The notes under the pieces are model-generated. The model was not told the origin of the DNA, did not search any database, and worked only from the letters and a program-made list of their open reading frames with translations. From Oscillospiraceae bacterium (GTDB lineage: Bacteria > Bacillota > Clostridia > Oscillospirales > Acutalibacteraceae): DNA of 64,000 nucleotides. Position numbers and translations under genes: made by a program. The stretch is taken from assembly GCA_015066385.1 (NCBI GenBank), contig SVOJ01000002.1, positions 186,001 to 250,000 of the forward strand, given 5' to 3'. Positions 50,603 to 59,386 of this stretch are shown here, one piece after another. Position 1 is the first letter of the stretch, and every line of letters begins with the position of its first letter.

Positions 50603-52016
50603 CGCTCTGCACCTCCTGTTCTTTGAGGGCAAGCTGTTTGACCCGTTTTGAAAAACGGAAATTGACAAACAGAATCGACGCACCGACAATGATAAACAGA
50701 ATGCCGTAGCCGAACAGATCCAAATCGAAGATGTAGACCACCGATGCGAGCTGAGCGACAATCATCACAATACCCAGATTCAGCGGAATGAACCGTCCGC
50801 TCTTTGCCCCGACTACAATAAGACTTGCTCCCTGTGCAACACCGGCAAGAAGTGCAGGGTAAAAGATCCACTCGTCAAATGCATTCGTGTCTCCTCCGAA
50901 AGAAAGCAGGAACACGACTGCGGCAAAAATGCAGAACAACAACTTCGGCCTGTTTGTCAGCAGATGCTTTTTGCCGAGCAGCCATCCGACCGCAGCACAG
51001 GCAATCAATAGCAAAAAGACAATCAAAGAAACAGCATCCAACTCAAAATCATAGCCGTCGTAAAATACTTCCGGATGCAGGTGTATCACATTGACAACAC
51101 TGACCACCGCCGTACCGAGCATACCGAGTGAAGCGGCAGGCATGACATTGTTTGTGCCTTTGTCGGCCATAAAAAGAGCAAGAAAAGCAAAGCCGAACAG
51201 GGCAAGAAATCCTTGTTCAAAGTGAAATAAGCAAACACCGAGCAAAACAAAGCAGGCTATCGTACTCAGCCACACGCTGTAAATATAACGTACATCTTCT
51301 TTGTTTTTGCGTTTTGTAAGGGTAAAGAAAATACCGACCAGAAGCAGAGCGATCGCCACAAAGAAATACACAAGTTTGCCCGTGTAATCAAGTTTATAGA
51401 TACCGAATGCAATCACCGCCGCATAGTAAGCCACCAACGGCGACACGGCATCCAACAGGAAAATGACGGGCAAGAACAGCAAGCCGTCAAACAGAAAGCA
51501 TTCAAAAAAGTCGGTGGAAACGGAAAAGATGCTGTCTGCCAAGGCGACCGTAGCGGCACAGCCTGCACACCACAATACGGCAGTGCCTTCACGCCATGCA
51601 AGGCTGTCATATTTTTTGCGGTATGTGTAAAGCGCGATTGCCTGACCTGCGAGCATCGGAACAAAGGCAAATACAGACAGCAAGGCATCGGGAATATATT
51701 CCCAGAATCCGCCGAAAACAAAGATGCATCCGCATCCCAACAAAAGACTGCCGATGACGGCAAAAATGACGATGATGAGTTTTTGCGGGTCGGTCTTTTT
51801 TTCGCGTTGCACTCGGCTCTGCCCGTAAATGAGTTCTTCAATTTCAACCGAAAAAACTTCCGCAATGCGAGCGAGAGTTTCGATATCGGGTTGTGTACGG
51901 TTGTTTTCCCATCCCGACACGGTCTGCCGTGTCACATTCAATTGGACGGCAAGCGCTTCCTGCGTCATGTTATTCTGCACACGAAGCCGTTTGATTGTTT
52001 TTGCGACCTTTGTCAC
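50595..52016 (-). CDS. XRE-family HTH protein fused to a DUF2157-like polytopic membrane domain
   Basis: 473 residues. Residues 1-65 are a Cro/CI-type helix-turn-helix (IKRLRVQNNMTQEALAVQLNVTRQTVSGWENNR...). After a charged linker come about twelve hydrophobic helices (about 80-455) that resemble DUF2157. The two-gene layout with GDYXXLXY supports this. It is probably a membrane-tethered transcription factor that senses an envelope or membrane signal (inference). I chose the GTG at 52016, with GGAGGTG 7-8 bases upstream; the ATG at 52022 is too near that site but possible. Two TTGTTGCACAA sites just upstream are likely operators. Confidence 0.8.
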   Translation of the reverse strand: MTKVAKTIKRLRVQNNMTQEALAVQLNVTRQTVSGWENNRTQPDIETLARIAEVFSVEIEELIYGQSRVQREKKTDPQKLIIVIFAVIGSLLLGCGCIFVFGGFWEYIPDALLSVFAFVPMLAGQAIALYTYRKKYDSLAWREGTAVLWCAGCAATVALADSIFSVSTDFFECFLFDGLLFLPVIFLLDAVSPLVAYYAAVIAFGIYKLDYTGKLVYFFVAIALLLVGIFFTLTKRKNKEDVRYIYSVWLSTIACFVLLGVCLFHFEQGFLALFGFAFLALFMADKGTNNVMPAASLGMLGTAVVSVVNVIHLHPEVFYDGYDFELDAVSLIVFLLLIACAAVGWLLGKKHLLTNRPKLLFCIFAAVVFLLSFGGDTNAFDEWIFYPALLAGVAQGASLIVVGAKSGRFIPLNLGIVMIVAQLASVVYIFDLDLFGYGILFIIVGASILFVNFRFSKRVKQLALKEQEVQSDE

Positions 52017-52036
52017 AAGCATCACCTCCGCTTTCA

Positions 52037-52047
52037 TTGTTGCACAA
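52037..52047. promoter_or_regulatory. Candidate operator of the XRE membrane regulator, proximal copy
   Basis: TTGTTGCACAA, a TTGT-N3-ACAA dyad, 20 bases upstream of the start codon. It is followed by GAAAATGAATTT, nearly matching the flank of the distal copy. Confidence 0.5.
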
Positions 52048-52094
52048 GAAAATGAATTTGTCACGCATTTTTACGCAAAAAGAAGCGACACAAT

Positions 52095-52105
52095 TTGTTG
52101 CACAA
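52095..52105. promoter_or_regulatory. Candidate operator of the XRE membrane regulator, distal copy
   Basis: Exact second copy of TTGTTGCACAA, 58 bp from the first and also followed by ATGAATTT. The spacing is between five and six helical turns. Confidence 0.5.
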
Positions 52106-52118
52106 ATGAATTTACATT

Positions 52119-52160
52119 AAAAATTAAGGCAATCCCCTGAAATAATACAAGGAATTGCCG
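52119..52160 (-). terminator. Possible terminator of the lipoprotein gene (52165-53181)
   Basis: Minus-strand GGCAATtCC against GGgATTGCC (52151-52159 and 52128-52136) followed by TTAATTTTT. The stem is imperfect. Confidence 0.5.
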
Positions 52161-52164
52161 TTAC

Positions 52165-53181
52165 TCAATAGGTCATAAAATGTTCGTTGATAAAGTCTGC
52201 ATAGTGAGGATATTGCGTGGTCACATAGCCGTAAGCTGCGGAAGCAACTGTTCTTTCAATTGCGGTATCGGTTTGAATTGTACCAAGATATGTACCGTCT
52301 GCGGCATATTCGTTGGTGTATGCATAGTCTGAGTCTAAGACGGTGGAAGCGTTTTCATCCATCCGCACAGACTGCGTTACACGCTTACCGTTTGCATCAT
52401 ATGTAAACTCCTGCAAAGCATAAAAAGAACCGTTCTGTTCAATGCGGGTAGAAATAAGATTTTTGTTTTCATCATAACCATATTCATAGAGCACTTTGCC
52501 GGTTTCATTTTCCACAAGCAGGTTTGCGGTGGTTCCGTCTTCGTTATACGAGTAAACATATGTTTCATACACACCGATGCTGTCTGCCCGTTCAATGCGC
52601 TGGGTGCGATCATTTTCATCATAAAAATAGGTACGTTGATCATGCAACACGCCATCGGCATAGAATGCCTGCAACAGACAGGTGTTATCCGTGTATTCGT
52701 AAGTCGAATATGTGCCACTGCCGTTGAAAACACCTGTTACCCTTCCCTGTTCATCGAATTCAATCAGAGCAGAGTATTTATTACCGCCGGGCTGAACGGA
52801 CTGCATGGTGATTGCACTGCCGTCTTCGGCAAAACTGAAAGCCATTTCCGTAGTGCCGTCTGAATTGATAATAACCGCCTTGTTGCAGGTCAACACATCT
52901 TCTTTCGTACCGGTGAATACAAAATTGTTTTTATTCTTTGTTTCATCTGCAACAAGTGTGTAGTTTTCAAGTACAGGCAGTTCATTCTGTGCGGCAGAAG
53001 TTGAAAATTCATCTGTACTCTGTGCGGTTATATCCGTCACATTGTCCGGTGTTACTTCCGCGGCATTGCCGGGAGTAACGGCCTCGTCCGAAGCTGTGGT
53101 CGGATCAACGGTTGTTCCGCCGCAGGCACAAAATGCAAACAGCAGTGTGAAAATCATTAAAAATGCAATTGCTTTTTTCAT
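52165..53181 (-). CDS. Predicted lipoprotein with YD/RHS-like beta repeats
   Basis: 338 residues. Lipoprotein signal: MKK, hydrophobic core about 4-17, lipobox ending at Cys20 (FCAC). A Thr/Asp/Ala-rich linker follows to about residue 65. The rest has repeated hairpin-type strands of the form YxYDxxGxxxxxxxxxxG (for example IEFDEQGRVTGVF, YFYDENDRTQRIE, YSYNEDGTTANLL, YGYDENKNLIST, FTYDANGKRVTQ), similar to YD repeats of RHS proteins but without a toxin or cage region. Probably anchored on the outer face of the cell membrane; function unknown. GGAGG lies 6 bases before the ATG and a good promoter at 53209-53237. Confidence 0.85.
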   Translation of the reverse strand: MKKAIAFLMIFTLLFAFCACGGTTVDPTTASDEAVTPGNAAEVTPDNVTDITAQSTDEFSTSAAQNELPVLENYTLVADETKNKNNFVFTGTKEDVLTCNKAVIINSDGTTEMAFSFAEDGSAITMQSVQPGGNKYSALIEFDEQGRVTGVFNGSGTYSTYEYTDNTCLLQAFYADGVLHDQRTYFYDENDRTQRIERADSIGVYETYVYSYNEDGTTANLLVENETGKVLYEYGYDENKNLISTRIEQNGSFYALQEFTYDANGKRVTQSVRMDENASTVLDSDYAYTNEYAADGTYLGTIQTDTAIERTVASAAYGYVTTQYPHYADFINEHFMTY

Positions 53182-53208
53182 GGGAATCCTCCGGTAAAAT
53201 GATAAGAT

Positions 53209-53237
53209 ATTATACCATTCTTTTTAATTGCGGTCAA
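53209..53237 (-). promoter_or_regulatory. Predicted promoter of the lipoprotein gene
   Basis: Minus-strand TTGACC (53232-53237), 17-bp spacer, TATAAT (53209-53214) with TGG just before the -10 box. The -35 box overlaps the tcdA stop codon. Confidence 0.75.
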
Positions 53238-53941
53238 TCCTTTGTTTGTGTCAGTTGCAAAACTGCATATTCCGCAAGCAGAAAACCTGCCACAGGCGGC
53301 ACAAAAGCAATGCTTGCGGGAGCATGGCGGCCGTTTGAATCATCAACACAAAGAGAACGCGGTTCTTCATCCGACCACACAACGGTGATATCGCCGAGGT
53401 TACGGTTTTTCAGTTCTCTTCTCATGACACGGCACAAAGGGCACGTGTTTGTTTTGGACAATTTGCTGATCTGCAACTTTTCGGCATGCAGTTTATTACC
53501 CGTTCCCATGCAGGAAATAAGCGGAATGTTTCTTTTTTTACATTGCTCAACAAGGCTTATTTTGGAAGAAACGGTGTCAATGGCATCCAAACAAAAATCA
53601 TATTGCACATCAAAAAAAGCATCCGCTTTGTCTGCATCGTAAAATGCGGTCAGAATTCGCACATTACAATCGGGATTGATATCAAGAATGCGTTTTTTTG
53701 CTACCTCGGTCTTATTTTCTCCGACCGTTGAATGCAAAGCATACAATTGTCTGTTGATATTCGATTCACTGACCGTATCCGCATCCACAACAGTCAGTGC
53801 ACCGACACCGCAACGTGCAAGTGCTTCCGCGGCAAAAGACCCGACGCCGCCGAGCCCGAACACAATAATGTGTGCATCATGCAAACGGCTTACAGCATCC
53901 GCACCGAGCAATGTTTTTGTTCTTTGCATCCATGTATCCAT
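53234..53941 (-). CDS. tcdA: tRNA threonylcarbamoyladenosine dehydratase
   Basis: 235-residue E1-like enzyme that uses ATP to cyclise t6A37 to ct6A37 in tRNA. The nucleotide-binding VFGLGGVGSFAAEALARCG (about 26-44) is followed by VDADTVSESNINRQ (ATP site with the Arg), DAIDTVSSK and the zinc- or sulfur-type CPLC near residue 175. Length fits TcdA rather than the longer ThiF/MoeB with rhodanese. The ATG at 53941 follows AAAGGAG by 8 bases. It stands alone between two promoters. Confidence 0.93.
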   Translation of the reverse strand: MDTWMQRTKTLLGADAVSRLHDAHIIVFGLGGVGSFAAEALARCGVGALTVVDADTVSESNINRQLYALHSTVGENKTEVAKKRILDINPDCNVRILTAFYDADKADAFFDVQYDFCLDAIDTVSSKISLVEQCKKRNIPLISCMGTGNKLHAEKLQISKLSKTNTCPLCRVMRRELKNRNLGDITVVWSDEEPRSLCVDDSNGRHAPASIAFVPPVAGFLLAEYAVLQLTQTKD

Positions 53942-53973
53942 GCAAAATACTCCTTTGTTTGGTAGATATATCT

Positions 53974-54002
53974 ATAATACACGCTCTGTTTTTAGAATAC
54001 AA
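53974..54002 (-). promoter_or_regulatory. Predicted promoter of tcdA
   Basis: Minus-strand TTGTAT (53997-54002), 17-bp spacer, TATTAT (53974-53979) with an extended TG. It is divergent from the mannosidase operon promoter. Confidence 0.55.
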
Positions 54003-54022
54003 TACAAATTTTTTTTACTCTC

Positions 54023-54051
54023 TTGCCTTTTCGGAATATTTTATATAAAAT
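54023..54051 (+). promoter_or_regulatory. Possible promoter of the mannose-glycan operon
   Basis: TTGCCT (54023-54028), 17-bp spacer, TAAAAT (54046-54051), 32 bases before the first start codon. Confidence 0.45.
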
Positions 54052-54083
54052 ATACAGTTAGAAATATATTGCAGGAGGTTATT

Positions 54084-55865
54084 ATGGCATTTCCGATACA
54101 AATTCCCAAAACATTGACCCGTGTTTGCGAAATCTATAACAAGTATGCAAAAAAGCAGATTCCGACCGAACTCAAACTTGCAGGTGCAAAGAAGCCCGAC
54201 CTTTCGGGGCTTGATATTCCGCTGCCGAGCAAGCGCAGTGAATACACCTGTTCACTTGAAAAAGACGGTGTGCTGTGGTTGGGTGCAACAACAGGCCTTA
54301 CCCGTTATGATCCCAATGCCGAAAGAGAATATGACAAAATCATGTATTTCAGTGCAGACCGTGACCTGCCCGACAACCATGTCAAATCCCTGTGGGCAGA
54401 CGGCGATGCCGTTTGGGCATTGACCGAAACGGGTGCTTCCAGAATCACAATGGTGGAATACACGGCAGAAGAACTCGGCGATATTCTTCGTGCTGAAACC
54501 AAAAAATATGTTGACCGCAGAGGCATGGTAACACAAAGACACCTGACCGTTCCCCGTGTCAAAGAGTCCAAGGTTCCTTACAACCATTCCGACAACGACG
54601 GTTGCTTCACCGCAAGCTATGCCATGGGTGAAATGTGCCGTTTCCATGTGCTGAAAGAAAAATACGGTGCCGAAGATGAACGCGTGCTTGAAGCAAGAAA
54701 GAGTGCGACCCGTGCAGTGGAAGCAGCACTTCTTCTGATGAACATTTCGGGCCGCGGCAACGGTTTTGTTGCAAGAACCTATGTCACGACTGCCGAACCC
54801 TGCCCCGATGACGGTCTTTTCTACAAAAAGCAGGGCGACAAGACCTATGTTGTCACCACATCCGATTCCATTCATAAAAACATGGTCGGCATGGTCTTTG
54901 ACTCCCCCTGTCCCGTGCCCGACAGACTTGCAAAACTGTACCGTGATGAAGGATTCACGGATGATGACATCATTTACAAAGGTGACACCAGCAGTGACGA
55001 AATCACGACCCATTTTGTCAATATCTGGATGGCACACGAAATCCTCGGTCCCGATGACCCTGAACTGGATGAACTGCTGATCATGTCGGGTACAAACACG
55101 CTCAATCACATTATTGATAACGGCTTCGTACTTCGTGAATGCCACGGCAAGCCGACCACATGGGCAAAATGGAACATTGACTATTTCAACACTTCCTTCG
55201 GTTGGGCGGATGCCTGCCTGAACTCGGCACAGATTCTGATGTATCTGCGTGTTATGATGCATGTCACGGGACAATCTGAAGGCAAGTGGAATGATACCTT
55301 CAACGACCTGATTGCACTCGGATATGACAAACTTCCTTTAAAGCACGAAGAACGTTTCCACATGAGTTCCATGATGTCCATGGCGGATTCCGTGGAAGAA
55401 ATGATGTTTGGTGACCACATGCTTGCAACCCTTGCACTCTGGCCGCTGATTCTGCTTGAAACGGATGCTGAACGTAAGGAAAACTTCCGCAAGGCATTCA
55501 AGAGTTGGAACGGCACCATTCGCCGCGAACACGACCCGGGTTATGACATTCCGTTCCTTGCAGCCTGTCCGGATGCTTATGTTGACAGCGAAATGATGAT
55601 TGACTGGTTCCGCAGAACCAATGCAAGCCGTCTTTGCTCGGGTTGCGACATTGATGCCCGCAAGGACATCGCCCGCCGTTACCGTTTCGGCGGCTACAAG
55701 GAAACATCCGCACTGCTTCCCCCCGACGAACGTTTTATTTCCAAATACGACCGCAATCCATATGAATGGAAAACCGAAGAGGGCGGCATGACTCAGATCG
55801 AAAGTTGTTATGTTTATACATTTGCTTACTGGCTCGGCCGTTACTACGGTCTGATCGAAGAATAA
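54084..55865 (+). CDS. Uncharacterised helical protein in the mannosidase operon (candidate carbohydrate-active enzyme)
   Basis: 593 residues without signal peptide. Residues about 60-130 contain two blades like those of two-component-regulator propellers (DGVLWLGATTGLTRYDP and DAVWALTETGASRI), too few to close a propeller. From about 150 the chain is alpha-helical, with paired acidic and aromatic loops (NHSDNDGCFTASYAMGEM, KWNIDYFNTSFGWADAC, DHMLATLALWPLILLETDA, RREHDPGYDIPF) that look like an (alpha/alpha)6 toroid, a fold common in glycosidases and lyases. I know no characterised family. The ATG at 54084 follows AGGAGG. 15 bases separate it from the GH38 gene, so it should act on the same glycans. 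Confidence 0.85.
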   Translation: MAFPIQIPKTLTRVCEIYNKYAKKQIPTELKLAGAKKPDLSGLDIPLPSKRSEYTCSLEKDGVLWLGATTGLTRYDPNAEREYDKIMYFSADRDLPDNHVKSLWADGDAVWALTETGASRITMVEYTAEELGDILRAETKKYVDRRGMVTQRHLTVPRVKESKVPYNHSDNDGCFTASYAMGEMCRFHVLKEKYGAEDERVLEARKSATRAVEAALLLMNISGRGNGFVARTYVTTAEPCPDDGLFYKKQGDKTYVVTTSDSIHKNMVGMVFDSPCPVPDRLAKLYRDEGFTDDDIIYKGDTSSDEITTHFVNIWMAHEILGPDDPELDELLIMSGTNTLNHIIDNGFVLRECHGKPTTWAKWNIDYFNTSFGWADACLNSAQILMYLRVMMHVTGQSEGKWNDTFNDLIALGYDKLPLKHEERFHMSSMMSMADSVEEMMFGDHMLATLALWPLILLETDAERKENFRKAFKSWNGTIRREHDPGYDIPFLAACPDAYVDSEMMIDWFRRTNASRLCSGCDIDARKDIARRYRFGGYKETSALLPPDERFISKYDRNPYEWKTEEGGMTQIESCYVYTFAYWLGRYYGLIEE

Positions 55866-55880
55866 AGGAGGAACGAAAAT

Positions 55881-58358
55881 ATGTCTGAATTTTCCAAAAT
55901 TCATCTGATCGGCAATGCACATCTGGACCCCGTGTGGCTCTGGAGATGGCAGGAAGGATGCGGCGAAGTCATGCAGACATTCCGCTCCGCACTCGACAGA
56001 CTCAATGAATACGATGATTTTGTATTCACCTGCTCCTCCGCAGCGTATTACAACTGGGTCAAGGAAATTGATCCTGCCATGTTTGAAGAAATCAAAGAAA
56101 GAGTTAAAGAAGGCAGATGGGTTCCCGTCAACGGTTGGTGGGTGCAGCCCGACTGTAACATTCCTTCCGCTGAAAGCTTTGCAAGACAGGCTCTGTATTC
56201 GCAGTTATTCTATTATGAAAACTTCGGCAAAATCTGCAGAACGGGTTACAATGTGGACTCTTTCGGCCACAATGCAAACCTGCCCCAGCTTCTTATGAAT
56301 GCAGGCATGCCCGCTTATGTCATGATGCGTCCCGGCATGCACGAAAACAACACCATTCCCGAAAGTGCATTCATCTGGAAGCACCGTGACGGATCCAAAG
56401 TCATCACCTACCGCATTCCGAATACCTACGCTCCGTCGGGCTCTCATTCCCTCGAGAGAGAAAGAAAAGTATATGAAGATGCCATCAACGAAACAGGCCA
56501 CGGCGTTATGTTCTTCTATGGTGTCGGCAACCACGGCGGCGGTCCTACCAAATCCGATCTGAACTGGATGATCGAACACATGGAAGACGACGGCTGGCAC
56601 GAAATGGAATTTTCCTCGCCCGATGATTATTTCCGTGATCTGCTTGTTGAAATGGTGGATCTTCCGATGTGGGAAGATGAATTACAGCACCATGCAAGCG
56701 GCTGCTATTCGGCAACTTCGCTTGTCAAACAGCTCAATCGAACTGCGGAAAACGAACTGTATGCGGCTGAAAGTTTCGCAACGGTTGCAAACTTCATTGC
56801 CGATATGAATCCTTCCAACGAAGAATTTGCAAAAGCATGGAAAGAAGTCTGTTTCAATCAGTTCCACGACATTCTGTGCGGTTGTTCCATTATGGAAGCC
56901 TATGAAGATGTACGCCATACCTTCGGTTCTGCCATCAACACCGCCATGAAAAAATACAACGAAGCAGCACTTCGCATTGCGGGCAAAATCGACACCTGGC
57001 TTGACGGTGTCAGCGATCCTGTGGATACTTGTGTACGTCATCATTCCGCCCCCGGATTCCCGCGCCCCGTTGCGGTGTTCAATCCGCTGTCTTTCGATGT
57101 GGAAGTGCCCGTGCAGACTTATCACCCGTCCTCCAGAGTCAAGGATTGCGACGGCAACGAAATTGCATTCAGCAATGTACGTTCTTCCCGTTCCAACGAC
57201 TCGCACCTTGACACCGTTTTCCTTGCAAAAGTTCCCGCTATGGGTTATGCAACCTATTGGCTGGATGAATTTGACGGCGATGAATATGCCCCCGACAGCG
57301 ATGTAAAAGCAAACGGCCTTTGCATGGAAAATGAATACATCAAAGTTGCATTCAGCAAAGAAACGGGTTGCATTACATCCCTGATTGACAAAAACAGCGG
57401 ATATGACTATGCCGCCAACGGCGAACTTGCCGTGCCGACCGTTATTGACGATCACAAGACCGACACATGGGCACATAATGTGTTCAAGTTCCACGACATC
57501 AAAGGCGTGATGGCCCTTGAAAGCATTGAGTTGATTGAAGAAGAAGGTGCAAGAGCAGTTATTCGCACCGTACACACCTTCGGCAAATCCGTACTGCATC
57601 AGGACTTTATTCTCGGTGCAAAGCAGAAGACGCTTCGCGTAAAATGCCGTGCTATGTGGTCTGAACAGTTCACCATGCTCAAGACTTCCTTTAAACTTAC
57701 AGGCGAAGACGGCATCAACACTGCCGAAATCCCCGGTTCGTTCATCAAGCGACCGACCAACGGCGAAGAAGAACCGCATCAGCGCTGGGCAGACCTGACG
57801 GTCACGGTTGACGGCAATCGCAAGGGCTTGAGCATCATCAACGACAGCAAATACAGCTATGACTGCCCCGACAACGATCTGCGTCTGACACTCTTGCGCA
57901 ATGTTATTTTTGCAGACCACTATTCTCCCCGTCCCGATGCGGATTTCCGTTTCTGCGACGAAGGTCTGCAGACCTTTGAATACGGTATTTACCTGCACGA
58001 AGGCGAAGCCGAATGCAGCGATGTGACCAAAGAAGCCGCACAGTTCAACATCCGTCCAAACTGCGTACCGATGGGCTATCACAAGGGTACGTTGCCGCAG
58101 AAACAGGGATTTGTCCGTTTCAATGCAGACAATATCTTAATGACAGCTCTGAAACTCTGTGAAGACGGAAGCGGCGACATTATTCTGCGTTGCCACGAAA
58201 CACAGGGACGCGAAACGCACTGTGCTGTTTTCTGTGACCTTGTTGAAGCGGCATTCCGCACCTATTTCGAACCCAACGAAATCAAAACATTCCGTATTCA
58301 TAAAGACGGTTTTGCGGATGAACTGAACTTCCTTGAAGGCATTGTAAGTAATGATTAA
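55881..58358 (+). CDS. GH38 family alpha-mannosidase
   Basis: 825-residue cytoplasmic enzyme. The zinc-binding start is IGNAHLDPVWLWRWQEG (His/Asp at about 13 and 15), the nucleophile Asp lies in GYNVDSFGHNANLPQ (about 126), and further ligand segments are NGWWVQPDCNIPSAESFARQ and GVGNHGGGPTKSD. The C-terminal half is the usual beta-sandwich set. GH38 enzymes remove terminal alpha-linked mannose. With GH130 directly downstream, high-mannose or core N-glycan breakdown is the likely task; metal is Zn2+ or Co2+ in the family. AAGGAGG precedes the ATG. Confidence 0.96.
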   Translation: MSEFSKIHLIGNAHLDPVWLWRWQEGCGEVMQTFRSALDRLNEYDDFVFTCSSAAYYNWVKEIDPAMFEEIKERVKEGRWVPVNGWWVQPDCNIPSAESFARQALYSQLFYYENFGKICRTGYNVDSFGHNANLPQLLMNAGMPAYVMMRPGMHENNTIPESAFIWKHRDGSKVITYRIPNTYAPSGSHSLERERKVYEDAINETGHGVMFFYGVGNHGGGPTKSDLNWMIEHMEDDGWHEMEFSSPDDYFRDLLVEMVDLPMWEDELQHHASGCYSATSLVKQLNRTAENELYAAESFATVANFIADMNPSNEEFAKAWKEVCFNQFHDILCGCSIMEAYEDVRHTFGSAINTAMKKYNEAALRIAGKIDTWLDGVSDPVDTCVRHHSAPGFPRPVAVFNPLSFDVEVPVQTYHPSSRVKDCDGNEIAFSNVRSSRSNDSHLDTVFLAKVPAMGYATYWLDEFDGDEYAPDSDVKANGLCMENEYIKVAFSKETGCITSLIDKNSGYDYAANGELAVPTVIDDHKTDTWAHNVFKFHDIKGVMALESIELIEEEGARAVIRTVHTFGKSVLHQDFILGAKQKTLRVKCRAMWSEQFTMLKTSFKLTGEDGINTAEIPGSFIKRPTNGEEEPHQRWADLTVTVDGNRKGLSIINDSKYSYDCPDNDLRLTLLRNVIFADHYSPRPDADFRFCDEGLQTFEYGIYLHEGEAECSDVTKEAAQFNIRPNCVPMGYHKGTLPQKQGFVRFNADNILMTALKLCEDGSGDIILRCHETQGRETHCAVFCDLVEAAFRTYFEPNEIKTFRIHKDGFADELNFLEGIVSND

Positions 58359-58374
58359 ATAAGGAGAAACAAAA

Positions 58375-59325
58375 ATGGCGAAAATTCTCGGTAACAATTT
58401 GCCCAACATTCCGTGGCAGGATGCCCCCGAAGGATATCCGTACCCGATGTGGCGATACAACAACAATCCCGTCATCACCCGTGACAATCTGTTCATGGCA
58501 AACAGCATTTTCAATTCCGCCGTTGTGCCTTACAAGGACGGTTTTGCAGGTGTTTTCAGAGTCGATTTCAGAAGCCGCGATCAGAAACTTGTTGTCGGTT
58601 TCAGCGATGACGGTATCACATGGAACCTGAAAGACAAGGTTATTTTTGAAGGATATGATCCCCGCCTTTGCCTGTTGGAAGACAAATATTATCTGTCCTG
58701 GGTCAACCACACTCCGCACGGCACAACCATCGGCATTGCCTATACGGAAGATTTTGAAGAATGGGTACAGATGGAGGATGCCTGCTATCCCGTTGCAAGA
58801 AACGGTGTCCTGTTCCCCCGCAAGATCAACGGCGAATACTGCCTGCTGATTCGTCCCTGTGACAAGGGTCACACCCCCTACGGCGACATTTACATCAGCC
58901 GCAGTCTTGATTTGACCTACTGGGGCAAACATCGCTTTGTCATGTCCCCTGTGAAAATCTGGGAATCCACCAAAGTGGGTGCAGGCCCGACCCCGATTGA
59001 AACGGACGAAGGCTGGCTTATGTTCTACCACGGTGTGCTGACAAGCTGTAACGGCTTCACCTACAGCATCGGTGCTGCTCTGCTTGACAAAGACGAGCCG
59101 TGGAAAGTGCTTCACCGTGCGGACTGCTATTTGCTGGCACCCCATGAACCATACGAAGTCTACGGTGATGTGCCCAATGTCGTATTCCCCTGCTGTGCAC
59201 TGACCGATGCCGAAACGGGCAGAATCGCCGTGTACTACGGTGCGGCAGATACAAGCGTGGCACTTGCATTCACCACCATTGATAAAACCATTGATTACAT
59301 AAAGAAAAACGACCTGATAAAATAA
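58375..59325 (+). CDS. GH130 family beta-mannoside phosphorylase
   Basis: 316-residue five-bladed propeller enzyme that phosphorolyses beta-mannosides to mannose 1-phosphate. Family features are NPVITRDNLFMANSIFNSAVVPYKDGFAGVFRVD, the catalytic Asp in GYDPRLCLLEDKYY (the usual EDPR is here YDPR), GAGPTPIETDEGWLMFYHGV with the phosphate-binding His, and VVFPCCALTD. The size is like the GH130 subgroup acting on Man-beta-1,4-GlcNAc, which together with GH38 points to host N-glycan use; beta-mannan disaccharides remain possible. AAGGAG precedes the ATG; a terminator follows. Confidence 0.93.
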   Translation: MAKILGNNLPNIPWQDAPEGYPYPMWRYNNNPVITRDNLFMANSIFNSAVVPYKDGFAGVFRVDFRSRDQKLVVGFSDDGITWNLKDKVIFEGYDPRLCLLEDKYYLSWVNHTPHGTTIGIAYTEDFEEWVQMEDACYPVARNGVLFPRKINGEYCLLIRPCDKGHTPYGDIYISRSLDLTYWGKHRFVMSPVKIWESTKVGAGPTPIETDEGWLMFYHGVLTSCNGFTYSIGAALLDKDEPWKVLHRADCYLLAPHEPYEVYGDVPNVVFPCCALTDAETGRIAVYYGAADTSVALAFTTIDKTIDYIKKNDLIK

Positions 59326-59340
59326 GCCCACAAAACGGCA

Positions 59341-59376
59341 ACAGCGTGCAGAAGAAAAATCTGCACGCTGTTTTTT
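59341..59376 (+). terminator. Terminator of the mannose-glycan operon
   Basis: Perfect 12-bp stem (59341-59352 against 59360-59371), 7-base loop and TTTTTT, 15 bases after the GH130 stop. Confidence 0.92.
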
Positions 59377-59386
59377 CTTTATTAAA

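Noticed and set aside
53676-54083. A longer start for the 593-residue protein of the mannosidase operon
   Set aside because: The extension runs antisense through the 5' part of tcdA and through both promoters; AGGAGG before the ATG at 54084 decides the start.
56682-58082. A 466-codon minus-strand open frame opposite the GH38 gene
   Set aside because: Shadow of GH38, whose catalytic motifs fix the coding strand.
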